Of a stretch of 64,000 nt of DNA, positions 42,423 to 50,379 are shown piece after piece (the first letter of the stretch is position 1; each line of letters opens with the position of its first letter). The stretch is taken from NCBI GenBank assembly GCA_021768185.1, contig JAETNP010000025.1:1-64000 (forward strand). Direction: 5' to 3'. The DNA comes from Oscillospiraceae bacterium. Lineage in GTDB: Bacteria > Bacillota > Clostridia > Oscillospirales > Oscillospiraceae. The notes beneath the pieces were generated by a model. That model made no database searches and had not been told where the DNA came from. It was given only the letters and a program-made list of their open reading frames with translations. The position numbers were made by a program, and so were the translations under genes.

Positions 42423-42644
42423 ATGGAACATACAGAAATTATTTTGGCGGAAATAGAGAAAAGGGGTGACAGCTGGTACCGGGTCGCCAAAGCAACTGGT
42501 ATCTCGGAAAGCCTGTTTGGCAAGTGGAAGAAGAAACCCTCCTCTAAGATATCTTCCGGTAATTTGGCTTTACTTGCAGATTATTTAGGATGCTCAGCAG
42601 ATTATCTGATGGGCCGGACGGATAATCCGGAGGTCAATCGGTAG
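42423..42644 (+). CDS. XRE-family helix-turn-helix regulator
   Basis: 73 residues. HTH from about residue 15 to 68: RVAKATGISESLFGKWKKKP then LALLADYLGCSADYLMG, the usual Cro/CI C-terminus. ATG 42423 is preceded by AGAGGGAAGGA. Divergent from a small hypothetical gene with TTAGAA boxes between them. The stop lies 3 bases before the first peptide cassette; whether it regulates the cassette is unknown. Confidence 0.85.
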   Translation: MEHTEIILAEIEKRGDSWYRVAKATGISESLFGKWKKKPSSKISSGNLALLADYLGCSADYLMGRTDNPEVNR

Positions 42645-42647
42645 GAT

Positions 42648-42676
42648 TTGACAAAACACGGCACCGCATGTATAAT
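42648..42676 (+). promoter_or_regulatory. Consensus promoter of peptide cassette 1
   Basis: TTGACA (42648-42653), exactly 17 bases, TATAAT (42671-42676). The transcript would start near 42683 with a 6-bp GCCCCC/GGGGGC hairpin at its 5' end, a feature that stabilises many toxin mRNAs. Confidence 0.8.
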
Positions 42677-42762
42677 AAAAAAGCCCCCTGACGGGGGCCG
42701 GAAGGGCGATGCCACAAAACGGTCGGCGGTTCAGCCACATCCTCCGAGAGGGGGTGAGGCAA

Positions 42763-42840
42763 ATGCGTATTACATTTCATGTTGGGGACTTTACAGTCAC
42801 AATCATGATTAAACGCAGAAACCGCCACCCCGGCAGGTGA
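42763..42840 (+). CDS. 25-residue peptide of cassette 1 (type I toxin-like)
   Basis: MRITFHVGDFTVTIMIKRRN then RHPGR. A strong RBS GGGGGTGAGG lies 3-4 bases before ATG 42763. The N-terminal half alternates hydrophobic and polar residues and the C-terminal half is strongly basic. The near-identical copy in cassette 2 differs mainly at conservative or silent positions, which supports real coding. Not hydrophobic enough for a classical membrane toxin such as Fst or TxpA; the family is not recognised. Overlapped at its 3' end by a putative antisense RNA. Confidence 0.6.
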   Translation: MRITFHVGDFTVTIMIKRRNRHPGR

Positions 42841-42905
42841 CGGTTTCTATTCTTTAGAAATCTCAACAGTGCGGGGCTGAACCGCTGACTGGCTCTCGCC
42901 CTTCC
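42812..42905 (-). ncRNA. Predicted antisense RNA of cassette 1
   Basis: A perfect minus-strand promoter TTGACA (42935-42940), 17 bases, TATAAT (42912-42917) points into the cassette. Its RNA would begin near 42905 and reach the hairpin AGAAACCG/CGGTTTCT (42817-42848), which also ends the peptide mRNA. The two RNAs would thus overlap over their 3' ends, as in TxpA/RatA and BsrG/SR4. Confidence 0.55.
42817..42856. terminator. Shared hairpin ending both transcripts of cassette 1
   Basis: 8-bp stem AGAAACCG with its complement plus 4 further pairs after one mismatch; it includes the last codons and stop of the peptide gene. Plus strand continues ATTCTTTAG. Confidence 0.6.
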
Positions 42906-42970
42906 GTTATTATTATACGTTTCCAAAACTTGTTTGTCAAGCCCGAGAAAATGAAACAGAAAAGCAGGAA

Positions 42971-42999
42971 TTGACAAAATACGGCAAGTCCTTTATAAT
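42971..42999 (+). promoter_or_regulatory. Consensus promoter of peptide cassette 2
   Basis: TTGACA (42971-42976), 17 bases, TATAAT (42994-42999), followed by the same GCCCCC/GGGGGC 5' hairpin as in cassette 1. Confidence 0.8.
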
Positions 43000-43085
43000 A
43001 AAAAAGCCCCCTGACGGGGGCCGGAAGGGCGATGCCACAAAACGGTCGGCGGTTCAGCCACATCCTCCGAGAGGGGGTGAGGCAA

Positions 43086-43163
43086 ATGCGTATTACATTT
43101 CATGTTGGAGACTTTACAGTCACTATCGTGATTAAACGCAGAAACCGCCACCCTGCACGGTGA
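43086..43163 (+). CDS. 25-residue peptide of cassette 2 (type I toxin-like)
   Basis: MRITFHVGDFTVTIVIKRRN then RHPAR, differing from the first copy at Met/Val 15 and Gly/Ala 24. RBS GGGGGTGAGG. Third-position changes (GGG/GGA, ACA/ACT, CCC/CCT) between the copies indicate selection on the peptide. Cassette length, 293 bases from outer TTGACA to outer TGTCAA, is the same as in cassette 1. Confidence 0.6.
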   Translation: MRITFHVGDFTVTIVIKRRNRHPAR

Positions 43164-43228
43164 CGGTTTCTTTATGAACCAAAACCAATAAATGCAGGAC
43201 TGAACCGCTGACTGGCTCTCGCCCTTCC
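43135..43228 (-). ncRNA. Predicted antisense RNA of cassette 2
   Basis: Minus-strand promoter TTGACA (43258-43263), 17 bases, TATAAT (43235-43240). The RNA would run from about 43228 to the AGAAACCG/CGGTTTCT hairpin (43140-43171), overlapping the 3' end of the peptide mRNA. Confidence 0.55.
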
Positions 43229-43297
43229 GTTATTATTATACGTTTCTAAAACTTATTTGTCAAGCATAAGAAAATGAAGGAATAAAGGAGTAAAACC

Positions 43298-44527
43298 ATG
43301 CAGAAAAAGTTTGAGGAGTACGCAAAGCTCCTGGTGGAGGTTGGTGTCAACATCCAGAAGGGCCAGAATCTGGTCATCTCCTGCCCGGTGGACTGCGCCT
43401 GGTTCGCCCGGCTGTGCGCCAAGGCTGCCTACGAGGCCGGCTGCCGGGAGGTCATCATGGGCTGGGGCGACGATCAGCTGAACCGGGAAAAATACCTCCA
43501 TGCGGCGGACGATGTGTTCGACTTTGTCCCGGAATGGCGGATTCGCCTCCTCACCGACTACGCCAAGGAGGGCGCGGCCTTTCTCCACATAGGGGGCTCC
43601 GACCCGGAAATTCTCAAGGGCGTGGATCAGGACCGGCTGGTCCGTTCCTCCCGCTCCAGCGGACGGGACCTGAAGGACTACCGGCAGATGCAGATGTCCA
43701 ACGCCTTCCCCTGGGCCATTGGGGCCATTCCCGTGCCCAGCTGGGCGAAGAAGGTGTTCCCGGACTGCTCCGAGGAGGAGGCCATGGAGAAGCTGTGGGA
43801 CGCCATCCTTACCTCCGTCCGGGTCACCGGAGACGGCAAGGCGGTCCAACGCTGGCAGGAGCACCTGGACACCCTGCAAATCCGTATTGATAAGCTCAAC
43901 GCCCTGCGGCTGGAGAGCCTCCACTATACCAACAGCCTGGGCACTGACCTGACCATCCGTCTGCCGGAGGATCACCTCTGGGGCGGCGGCGACGGCGTAA
44001 GCAAGGCGGGCGTTCACTTCATCGCCAACATGCCCACCGAGGAGATCTTCACCGCGCCCCTGAAAAACGGCATCGACGGCGTGGTCTACGCCTCCATGCC
44101 CCTGGTGCTCAAGGGCGAGGTGGTGGACAAGTTCCACTTTGTCATCAAGGAAGGGAAGATCGTCGAGGTACACGCCCAGGTGGGCGAGGAAAAGCTGAAG
44201 GCCGAGACAACCTTGGACGAGGGCGCGTCTTACTTCGGCGAGGTGGCCCTGGTACCCTACGACAGCCCCATCCGCAATCAGAATCTCCTGTTCTATGAGA
44301 CGCTGTTTGACGAGAACGCCGCCTGCCATCTGGCCTTCGGTGAGGCCTACGCCGAGTGCATCAAGGGCGGCGAGGAGATGTCCAAGGAGGAACTGAAAGC
44401 CCACGGCCTCAACGACTCCATCACCCACGTGGACTTCATGGTGGGCACCGCGGACCTGTCCATTACCGGCAGGACCCATGACGGGAAAGAGGTCCCCATT
44501 TTTGTGAACGGCAACTTCGCGCTGTAA
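43298..44527 (+). CDS. M29-family metallo-aminopeptidase
   Basis: 409 residues, standard length for the AmpS/aminopeptidase T family. Metal-binding region in the C-terminal half: NMPTEEIFTAP, GASYFGEVALVPYDSPI, LFYETLFDENAACHLAFGEAY and HVDFMVGTADLSI. These enzymes remove N-terminal residues from peptides in the cytosol with two Co/Zn ions. RBS AAAGGAG before ATG 43298. The upstream 0.6 kb contains the two peptide cassettes; the antisense promoter of cassette 2 points away from this gene. Confidence 0.93.
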   Translation: MQKKFEEYAKLLVEVGVNIQKGQNLVISCPVDCAWFARLCAKAAYEAGCREVIMGWGDDQLNREKYLHAADDVFDFVPEWRIRLLTDYAKEGAAFLHIGGSDPEILKGVDQDRLVRSSRSSGRDLKDYRQMQMSNAFPWAIGAIPVPSWAKKVFPDCSEEEAMEKLWDAILTSVRVTGDGKAVQRWQEHLDTLQIRIDKLNALRLESLHYTNSLGTDLTIRLPEDHLWGGGDGVSKAGVHFIANMPTEEIFTAPLKNGIDGVVYASMPLVLKGEVVDKFHFVIKEGKIVEVHAQVGEEKLKAETTLDEGASYFGEVALVPYDSPIRNQNLLFYETLFDENAACHLAFGEAYAECIKGGEEMSKEELKAHGLNDSITHVDFMVGTADLSITGRTHDGKEVPIFVNGNFAL

Positions 44528-44549
44528 GCTTCCCGCGGCGAAAAAACAT

Positions 44550-44578
44550 GCGGCCTCCGGCTTGATGCCGGAGGCCGC
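44550..44578. terminator. Bidirectional terminator between the aminopeptidase and pheT
   Basis: Perfect 12-bp stem GCGGCCTCCGGC with its complement and loop TTGAT. Plus side: GTATTTTCTG; minus side: ATGTTTTTTCG, a good U-tract for the pheST transcript. Confidence 0.85.
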
Positions 44579-44599
44579 GTATTTTCTGTCAGGGGAGCT

Positions 44600-47308
44600 T
44601 TAACGCAGGGACGCGCCCAGCTCCTGCTCCAGGGCGGTGAGAATGTCCTTGACTTCCTCATCCGCCTCGGCGGCGGTGATGGAGCGGTCGTCTGCCCGGA
44701 GGGTCATGCTGAACGCCACGCTCTTGCTGCCTTCAGCTACGCCCTGGCCCCGGTAGATGTCAAAGAGGACCACGTCCCGCAGCAGCTTGCCGCCGGCCCT
44801 GCGGATGCAGGCCTCCAGCGCGCCCACGGTGACCTCCTCTTTACATACCACGGCGATATCCCGGGTGACCGCCGGGAAGCGGGGCAGAGGCTGATATACC
44901 GCGCCGGATCCCTGGGCCTCCATCAGCGCGTCGAAGCTCAGCTCCGCGCAGTAGAGCTCGCAGTCCACGTCGTAGTTGGCGGCCACGGCGGGGTGAATCT
45001 GTCCCATCACGCCCAGCAGCTTCTCCCCCGCGTACACCCCGGCGCAGCGGCCCGGGTGATAGGAGGGGTCGTCCTGGCAGGCCATGAATGTCACGTTCTC
45101 TATGCGGAGGTCGCGGAGGATGGCCTCCACGGCGCCCTTCAAGGTGAAGAAATCGTATCCCTCGCCGTAGGCGCCCAGGGTCAGCATCCGGGGCTCGTTG
45201 GCCAGTCCATCGGGACCGCCGGGGAGATAGACCCGGCCGATTTCATAGAGACGGACGTCCTTGTTGCGGTAGCTGTAGTTCCGGGCCAGGATGTCCAGCA
45301 TGGAGGGCAGGGTGGTGGTGCGCATGATGGAGGTATCCTCCCCCAGGGGGTTGAGGATCTTCAAGGAATTGCGCAGGGGCTCGTCGGGAGCCCAGCCGAT
45401 CTTGTCATAGCAGGCGGGGGAGATGAAGGAGTAGGTGATGATCTCGCTGTATCCGCAGGCCCGGCACAGGCTGCCCAGACGGCGCTCTGCCTGCTGGACG
45501 GGGGTATAGCCGCCCTGGGTGGTTTCCCCCCGCTGGAGGGTAATGGGGATGTTGTTGTATCCGTAGAAGCGGGCCACCTCCTCGGCAAGGTCCGCCATGC
45601 GCTCCACATCGCCCCGCCAGGAGGGGATGGACACCTGGGCGGGACCGTTGGGGAAGTCATGGTTTTCCGTGTGGATCTCCACCCGCTCCAGGTACTGATA
45701 CATATCCGCCGCCTGGATATCGGTGCCCAGCAGGGCGTTCACCCGGGCCGGGTCCATGGTGATGGTCCGGGGCTGGGGGACGTAGTTAAGAACGTCGATG
45801 ACGCCGTCCACGACCTGACCGGCCCCCAGCAGCTCCACCAGCTCGCAGGCCCGGTTCACGGCGGGGAGGGTGTTCAGCGGATCGAGGCCCTTCTCGAACT
45901 TAGCGCTGGCCTCGGTGCGCATACCCAGCGCCAGGGCGGCCTTGCGGATGCAGGTGCCGTCAAAGTTGGCGGACTCGAAGACCACGTCCACGGTGTCGTC
46001 CACGATCTCGCTGTTCTCGCCGCCCATGATGCCCGCCAGGCCCACGGCCCGGGTCTCGTCGGCGATGACCAGCATGTTGGGGGTCAGCTTCCGGACGTTT
46101 CCATCCAGGGTGGTCAGCTCCTCGCCCTCCTTCGCCCGGCGGACGACGATCTTCCCGCCCTTCACGTAGCGGTAGTCAAAGGCGTGCATGGGCTGGCCGT
46201 ACTCCAGCATGACGTAGTTGGTGATGTCCACAATGTTGTTGATGGGGCGCACGCCCATGCTCCGCAGGCGCTCCCGCATCCACTTGGGGGACGGACCGAT
46301 CTTCACGTTCCGGACCATCCGGGCGGTGTACCGGGGGCACAGCTCGGGGTCCGGGGTCTCCACGTCCAGCAGCTCGGCCAGAACGCCGTCCGCGCCGCCC
46401 CTGACCACCGGCTCGTGGAGGGTGAGGGGGGTGTCAAAGGTGGCGGAGGCCTCCCGGGCCAGGCCGATGATACTCAGGCAGTCGGGGCGGTTGGGGGTGA
46501 TCTCGAACTCTACCACGTGGTCGTCGGCGTTGATGACGGGCTTGATATCGTCGCCGGGACGGCAGTCCTCGTGGAGGACAAAGATCCCGTCGGGGATGCA
46601 GTGGGGGAACTCCCGCTGTTCGGCGTGGAGGTCCGCCAGGGTGCAGATATGCTCCTTCTCCACGTCCAGGGCCAGCATGTCGTGCTCGTGGATGTTGGCC
46701 AGGGAGGTGGTGACGGTATGGGTGGCCTCCCCGGCGTTGCAGTAGACGGTGAACCGGCCGTCCTCCAGACTTTCCACCCGGGTGACCAGGGCGGCCCTGA
46801 CGGAGCCGAAGATCTTATGACCGGGGGCCGCGTCCGCGGGGATGGAGGGCTTTGACGGATCGATGGGCTTATAGTCGTTCAGCAGGGCGGCGGCCTCGAT
46901 GACAGCGTAGGGGAAATCCCGCTCGTCCAGGCCCAGTTCGCTGAGAGAGCAGAGCATTCCATCGGAGAGTACGCCCCGGAGCTTGCCCTTCTCGATCTTC
47001 TTTCCGCCGGGGAGGAGGGCCTTGTGGAGGGCGGTGGGGACCAGGTCCCCCTCGTGGATATTCCATGCGCCGGTGACGATCTGGACGGCCTCATTTTTGC
47101 CCGCGTCCACGCGGCACACCCACATGTGGTCGCTGTCCGGGTGGCGCTCCATCTTCCGGATGCGGCCCACCACCACGTTCTTGATCTCAGCGCCCAGGTC
47201 CTCGGTGGTCTCCACCTTGGAGCCGGAGAGGGTCATGGCCTCCGCGAAATCCTTGTCATTGGCGTCAACGGCAACGAACTCGCTGAGCCATTTTCTGCTT
47301 AATTTCAT
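44600..47308 (-). CDS. pheT: Phenylalanyl-tRNA synthetase beta subunit, with an internal insertion
   Basis: 902 residues against a usual 790-810. The tRNA-binding EMAP/OB domain (VGRIRKMERHPDSDHMWVCRVDAG, about 40-150), B3/B4 editing domain, B5 domain (ITNYVMLEYGQPMHAFD nearby) and the C-terminal ferredoxin-like anticodon-binding domain are all present. About 95-100 extra residues (roughly 140-237) lie between SELGLDERDFPYAV and DGIFVLHEDC, i.e. just after the OB domain. Partner of PheS encoded 18 bases upstream. RBS AAGGGGG before ATG 47308. Confidence 0.95.
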   Translation of the reverse strand: MKLSRKWLSEFVAVDANDKDFAEAMTLSGSKVETTEDLGAEIKNVVVGRIRKMERHPDSDHMWVCRVDAGKNEAVQIVTGAWNIHEGDLVPTALHKALLPGGKKIEKGKLRGVLSDGMLCSLSELGLDERDFPYAVIEAAALLNDYKPIDPSKPSIPADAAPGHKIFGSVRAALVTRVESLEDGRFTVYCNAGEATHTVTTSLANIHEHDMLALDVEKEHICTLADLHAEQREFPHCIPDGIFVLHEDCRPGDDIKPVINADDHVVEFEITPNRPDCLSIIGLAREASATFDTPLTLHEPVVRGGADGVLAELLDVETPDPELCPRYTARMVRNVKIGPSPKWMRERLRSMGVRPINNIVDITNYVMLEYGQPMHAFDYRYVKGGKIVVRRAKEGEELTTLDGNVRKLTPNMLVIADETRAVGLAGIMGGENSEIVDDTVDVVFESANFDGTCIRKAALALGMRTEASAKFEKGLDPLNTLPAVNRACELVELLGAGQVVDGVIDVLNYVPQPRTITMDPARVNALLGTDIQAADMYQYLERVEIHTENHDFPNGPAQVSIPSWRGDVERMADLAEEVARFYGYNNIPITLQRGETTQGGYTPVQQAERRLGSLCRACGYSEIITYSFISPACYDKIGWAPDEPLRNSLKILNPLGEDTSIMRTTTLPSMLDILARNYSYRNKDVRLYEIGRVYLPGGPDGLANEPRMLTLGAYGEGYDFFTLKGAVEAILRDLRIENVTFMACQDDPSYHPGRCAGVYAGEKLLGVMGQIHPAVAANYDVDCELYCAELSFDALMEAQGSGAVYQPLPRFPAVTRDIAVVCKEEVTVGALEACIRRAGGKLLRDVVLFDIYRGQGVAEGSKSVAFSMTLRADDRSITAAEADEEVKDILTALEQELGASLR

Positions 47309-47326
47309 CTCTAATTTCCCCCTTTC

Positions 47327-48352
47327 TCAGAACTGCTCCAGGAAGCGCACATCGTTTTCAAAGATCAGACGCAGGTCGTCGATCATGAACCGCCGCAGGG
47401 CCGTGCGCTCCAGGCCCATGCCGAAGGCCCAGCCGGAATATACCTCCGGGTCGATGCCGCTCATCTCCAGCACACGGGGGTGGACCATCCCGGCCCCCAG
47501 CAGCTCGATCCAGCCCTCGCCCTTGCAGGTGGCGCAGCCCGCGCCGCCGCACTTGTGGCACTGGATGTCCATCTCGCAGCTGGGCTCGGTGAAGGGGAAG
47601 TGGTGGGGGCGGAAACGGGTGACGGTGCCCTTGCCGAAGAGCTTCTCCGCCACGGCGTTCAGGGTGCCCTTCAGATCCGCCATGGTGACGCCCTTGTCGA
47701 TGACCATGCCCTCCACCTGATGAAACATGGGGGAGTGGGTGGCGTCCACCTCGTCCTTCCGGTACACCCGGCCGGGGGCCACGATGCGGATGGGCAGGGG
47801 CATGGTGTCCATGGCCCGGACCTGCATGGGGGAGGTCTGGGAGCGGAGCATCACCCGGCTGTCGGTGTCAAAGTAGAAAGTGTCGGACCAGTCCCGGGAG
47901 GGGTGGCCTTCCTCGGCGTTGAGGCGGTCGAAGTTCAGCTCCGCCAGCTCCACCTCCGGGCCGTCCATGACGGTGAAGCCCATGCCGATGAAGATGTCCT
48001 TCAGCTCGTCCAGGGCGATGTTCATGGGGTGCTGGTGGCCCAGGACCACCGGCTTGCCGGGGATGGTCACGTCCAGGGCTTCGTCCTTCAGACGGCGCTC
48101 CAGGGCGGCGGACTCCAGTTTCTTGGAGCAGGACTCCAGGGCGTTCTCCAGGGCGGCGCGGACGTCGTTGGCCAGCTGGCCCATGACGGGGCGCTCCTCC
48201 GGGGAGAGCTTGCCCATCATTTTCAGCACGCCGGTGAGTTCACCCTTCTTGCCCAGGTATTTGACCCGCAGGGCGTCCAGCCCCGCGGCGTCCGCCGCGC
48301 CCTCGAAGGCGGCGAGGGCCTCGGCGCGGATTTTTGCTAGTTGGTCTTTCAT
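47327..48352 (-). CDS. pheS: Phenylalanyl-tRNA synthetase alpha subunit
   Basis: 341 residues. An N-terminal coiled coil (1-90) precedes the class II catalytic core: motif 2 around HSPMFHQVEGMVIDKG and motif 3 GWAFGMGLERTALRRF. It binds Phe-AMP and works as an alpha2beta2 enzyme with PheT. ATG 48352 follows AAGGAGTTTTAAC. It lies one base after the stop of the CPBP protease gene, so the three genes form one T-box-controlled unit. Confidence 0.96.
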   Translation of the reverse strand: MKDQLAKIRAEALAAFEGAADAAGLDALRVKYLGKKGELTGVLKMMGKLSPEERPVMGQLANDVRAALENALESCSKKLESAALERRLKDEALDVTIPGKPVVLGHQHPMNIALDELKDIFIGMGFTVMDGPEVELAELNFDRLNAEEGHPSRDWSDTFYFDTDSRVMLRSQTSPMQVRAMDTMPLPIRIVAPGRVYRKDEVDATHSPMFHQVEGMVIDKGVTMADLKGTLNAVAEKLFGKGTVTRFRPHHFPFTEPSCEMDIQCHKCGGAGCATCKGEGWIELLGAGMVHPRVLEMSGIDPEVYSGWAFGMGLERTALRRFMIDDLRLIFENDVRFLEQF

Positions 48353-48353
48353 G

Positions 48354-49103
48354 TTAAAACTCCTTGATACCTTTCTTATATTTTCTGAAGATATAGCAGA
48401 ATATAATGCCCGCAAAAATGACGATATTGTTATATTTTGCAGGGGCTAAGAAGCAAATATTGAAAATCATATGCAGCAGAGATACGGACAGCAGGTTTTC
48501 AAATCTGAAATAGGCCATCCCCAAAACAAGCGAAATGAGAACCGCCCAGATCATCAGCGGGAGCACATCCTCGAAACCCAATGAATTCCGGATGGTCCAC
48601 ATGGGGATGTGCCATACGGCCCAGATGATACCGGTGATGCCCGCAGAGAGGGCTGTTTTCCGTCCGGCGGCGACGAGCCGCAGGAGGAAGCCTCTCCACG
48701 CCAGTTCTTCTGCCAGCGCCGCCGCAAACAAGTAAACCACAGAATAAACCAATGCGGACGGGGCTGGATAGGCGCGGCGAAACAGGCCGGTATTTTGCCA
48801 GAGGGAGTATCCGCAGGAGGTCAGGAGGCCGGTCAGCGCGGCGGCGGTGCAGAGAAAAATTTCTTTTGCGGAGATTCTCCGGAAATTGCTGCGCCAACAG
48901 GACGTTACCGCATGCTCGCTCAGCAGGAATATTGTGGAAATCAGGGCGGGGACCAGGAGGAACCCGTATCGCAAATACAGCAAAGTTTCAGGGACTGCTG
49001 CGCCGGACCGCAACAGTAGCATGGGGAGATAGCAGATAAAGGAGAGGATGTAAACCGCTAGAACCCACAGGATTATTTTTGTTTTCCCGGCATACCGTAT
49101 CAC
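48354..49103 (-). CDS. CPBP-family intramembrane metalloprotease (Abi/CAAX-type)
   Basis: 249 residues, about eight transmembrane helices. The CPBP motifs are complete: EELAWRGFLL near residue 142 (Glu-Glu and Arg), WAVWHIPMW near 175 (His) and LHMIFN near 222 (His/Asn). Members cleave prenylated or peptide substrates or act in bacteriocin immunity. A GTG at 49103 overlaps the AAAAGGGGG RBS region closely, so the start is somewhat uncertain. The gene sits between the T-box leader and pheS. Confidence 0.85.
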   Translation of the reverse strand: MIRYAGKTKIILWVLAVYILSFICYLPMLLLRSGAAVPETLLYLRYGFLLVPALISTIFLLSEHAVTSCWRSNFRRISAKEIFLCTAAALTGLLTSCGYSLWQNTGLFRRAYPAPSALVYSVVYLFAAALAEELAWRGFLLRLVAAGRKTALSAGITGIIWAVWHIPMWTIRNSLGFEDVLPLMIWAVLISLVLGMAYFRFENLLSVSLLHMIFNICFLAPAKYNNIVIFAGIIFCYIFRKYKKGIKEF

Positions 49104-49144
49104 CCCCTTTTATCTTTCCCACTTTGCACAAAACGCTTTAATAG

Positions 49145-49471
49145 AGCATAACAAAAGCCTTCCGTCCCGACACTGGGGACGAAAGGCCAACCTTCCGCGG
49201 TACCACCCGCATTTCCGCGCCAAAGCGCGGACACTTGACGCCCCTGTAACGGTGGGCCTCCGTCCCGCTCTCACGGGCCGCTCCCGGGCGAACCAGGCGG
49301 CACGTGCCGGGGCGGCTTTCAGCCGGTGACCGCCCCTCTCTTAGACTCCGCAAACCCGCCATTTTCCCGTTCTTCGCATTTGGCTATGAAATCCAAACCA
49401 GGGCCGCTGAAAGCGGCCTGCCCACGCTGAAAGCCTGGGCACGTGAAAGAAATCGCTGATTCTTCTCAAGT
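49145..49471 (-). promoter_or_regulatory. T-box riboswitch of the CPBP-pheS-pheT unit
   Basis: Minus-strand leader of about 325 bases with the T-box sequence GGGTGGTACCGCGG (49194-49208), followed by the terminator hairpin CCTTTCGTCCC/GGGACGGAAGG and TTTTGTT. Upstream are the stem I and stem II/III hairpins, including GCCGCTTTCAGCGGC and GCGCGG/CCGCGC stems. Uncharged tRNA (presumably tRNA-Phe, from the downstream genes) stabilises the antiterminator. I could not fix the specifier codon by eye. Confidence 0.92.
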
Positions 49472-49477
49472 TGCTTG

Positions 49478-49506
49478 ATTATAGCATAAACTCACCGCTT
49501 TGGCAA
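49478..49506 (-). promoter_or_regulatory. Promoter of the T-box leader
   Basis: Minus strand TTGCCA (49501-49506), 17-base spacer, TATAAT (49478-49483), start of RNA near 49471. Confidence 0.7.
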
Positions 49507-49665
49507 GCCCCTCCCCCAAATTATTAGGAAAACAAAATCTGCGGGAAAAATGCAGCCCGCCGGCCAACACGATTTGTTTACAAATTTTTCAGCGTCATTT
49601 CAGCAACAGGCGGTACACTCTCCCTATCCCAAAACCGCAAGCGCGGAAAGGAGGTGACGCCCTCT

Positions 49666-50331
49666 ATGGAATTCCGCCATGAGTGGAAACATGAGATCTC
49701 CCCCGGAGATCTGCCCGCTCTGCGCAGCCGCCTCCGGGCCATGACCAGACCGGATGCGCATGGTGAAAACGGAGTCTACTACATCCGCAGTCTCTACTTT
49801 GACACCCCCGAGGACCGGGCCCTCCGGGAGAAGATCGACGGGGTGAACCGCCGGGAGAAATTCCGGCTGCGCCGCTACGGCGGAGGCGATCTTATCCGGC
49901 TGGAGAAAAAAAGCAAGTATGGCGGCTTGTGCGCCAAGGAACAGGTTCCCGTCACGGAGGAGGAGGTCCGCGCCCTGCTGGCCGGAGATACGGACTGGAT
50001 GCGCTCCTCCGGCCGGGACCTGGTGTGGGAGCTGTACCAGAAGATGACAGCCCAGCGCCTGCGCCCCAAGGTGATCGTTGAATACACCCGGGAAGCTTAC
50101 GTGTACGCCCCGGGAAACGTCCGGGTGACCCTGGACGCCGGTATCCGCACCGGGCTGGGAGGCACGGACTTTCTTGACCCGGACTGCGTGACCGTCCCCG
50201 CCTCGGACGCCGTTGTGCTGGAGGTCAAATGGGACGCCTTCCTGCCCGACTGCATTCGCGCCGCGGTGCAGCTGGAGGGCCGCCGGACGGCGGCGTTCTC
50301 CAAGTACGCCGTGTGCCGCCGGTACGGATAA
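49666..50331 (+). CDS. VTC-domain protein (polyphosphate polymerase-like)
   Basis: 221 residues. The VTC fold signatures are FRHEWKHEIS at the start, YYIRSLYFDTPEDRALREKIDG, FRLRRYGG, LEKKSKYGG and the late acidic EVKWD. In yeast the Vtc4 domain makes polyphosphate from ATP within a basic tunnel; bacterial single-domain members are not well characterised. ATG 49666 lies 11 bases after AAAGGAGG. First gene of a VTC-DUF4956-CotH set that recurs in many bacteria. Confidence 0.87.
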   Translation: MEFRHEWKHEISPGDLPALRSRLRAMTRPDAHGENGVYYIRSLYFDTPEDRALREKIDGVNRREKFRLRRYGGGDLIRLEKKSKYGGLCAKEQVPVTEEEVRALLAGDTDWMRSSGRDLVWELYQKMTAQRLRPKVIVEYTREAYVYAPGNVRVTLDAGIRTGLGGTDFLDPDCVTVPASDAVVLEVKWDAFLPDCIRAAVQLEGRRTAAFSKYAVCRRYG

Positions 50332-50379
50332 TGACCGGATACCCCGCCAATTTTACATCATACAAGGAGACTTTTACCT

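Noticed and set aside
44993-46855. 620-codon plus-strand frame opposite pheT
   Set aside because: Antisense shadow of a well-conserved gene, without RBS or recognisable domain.
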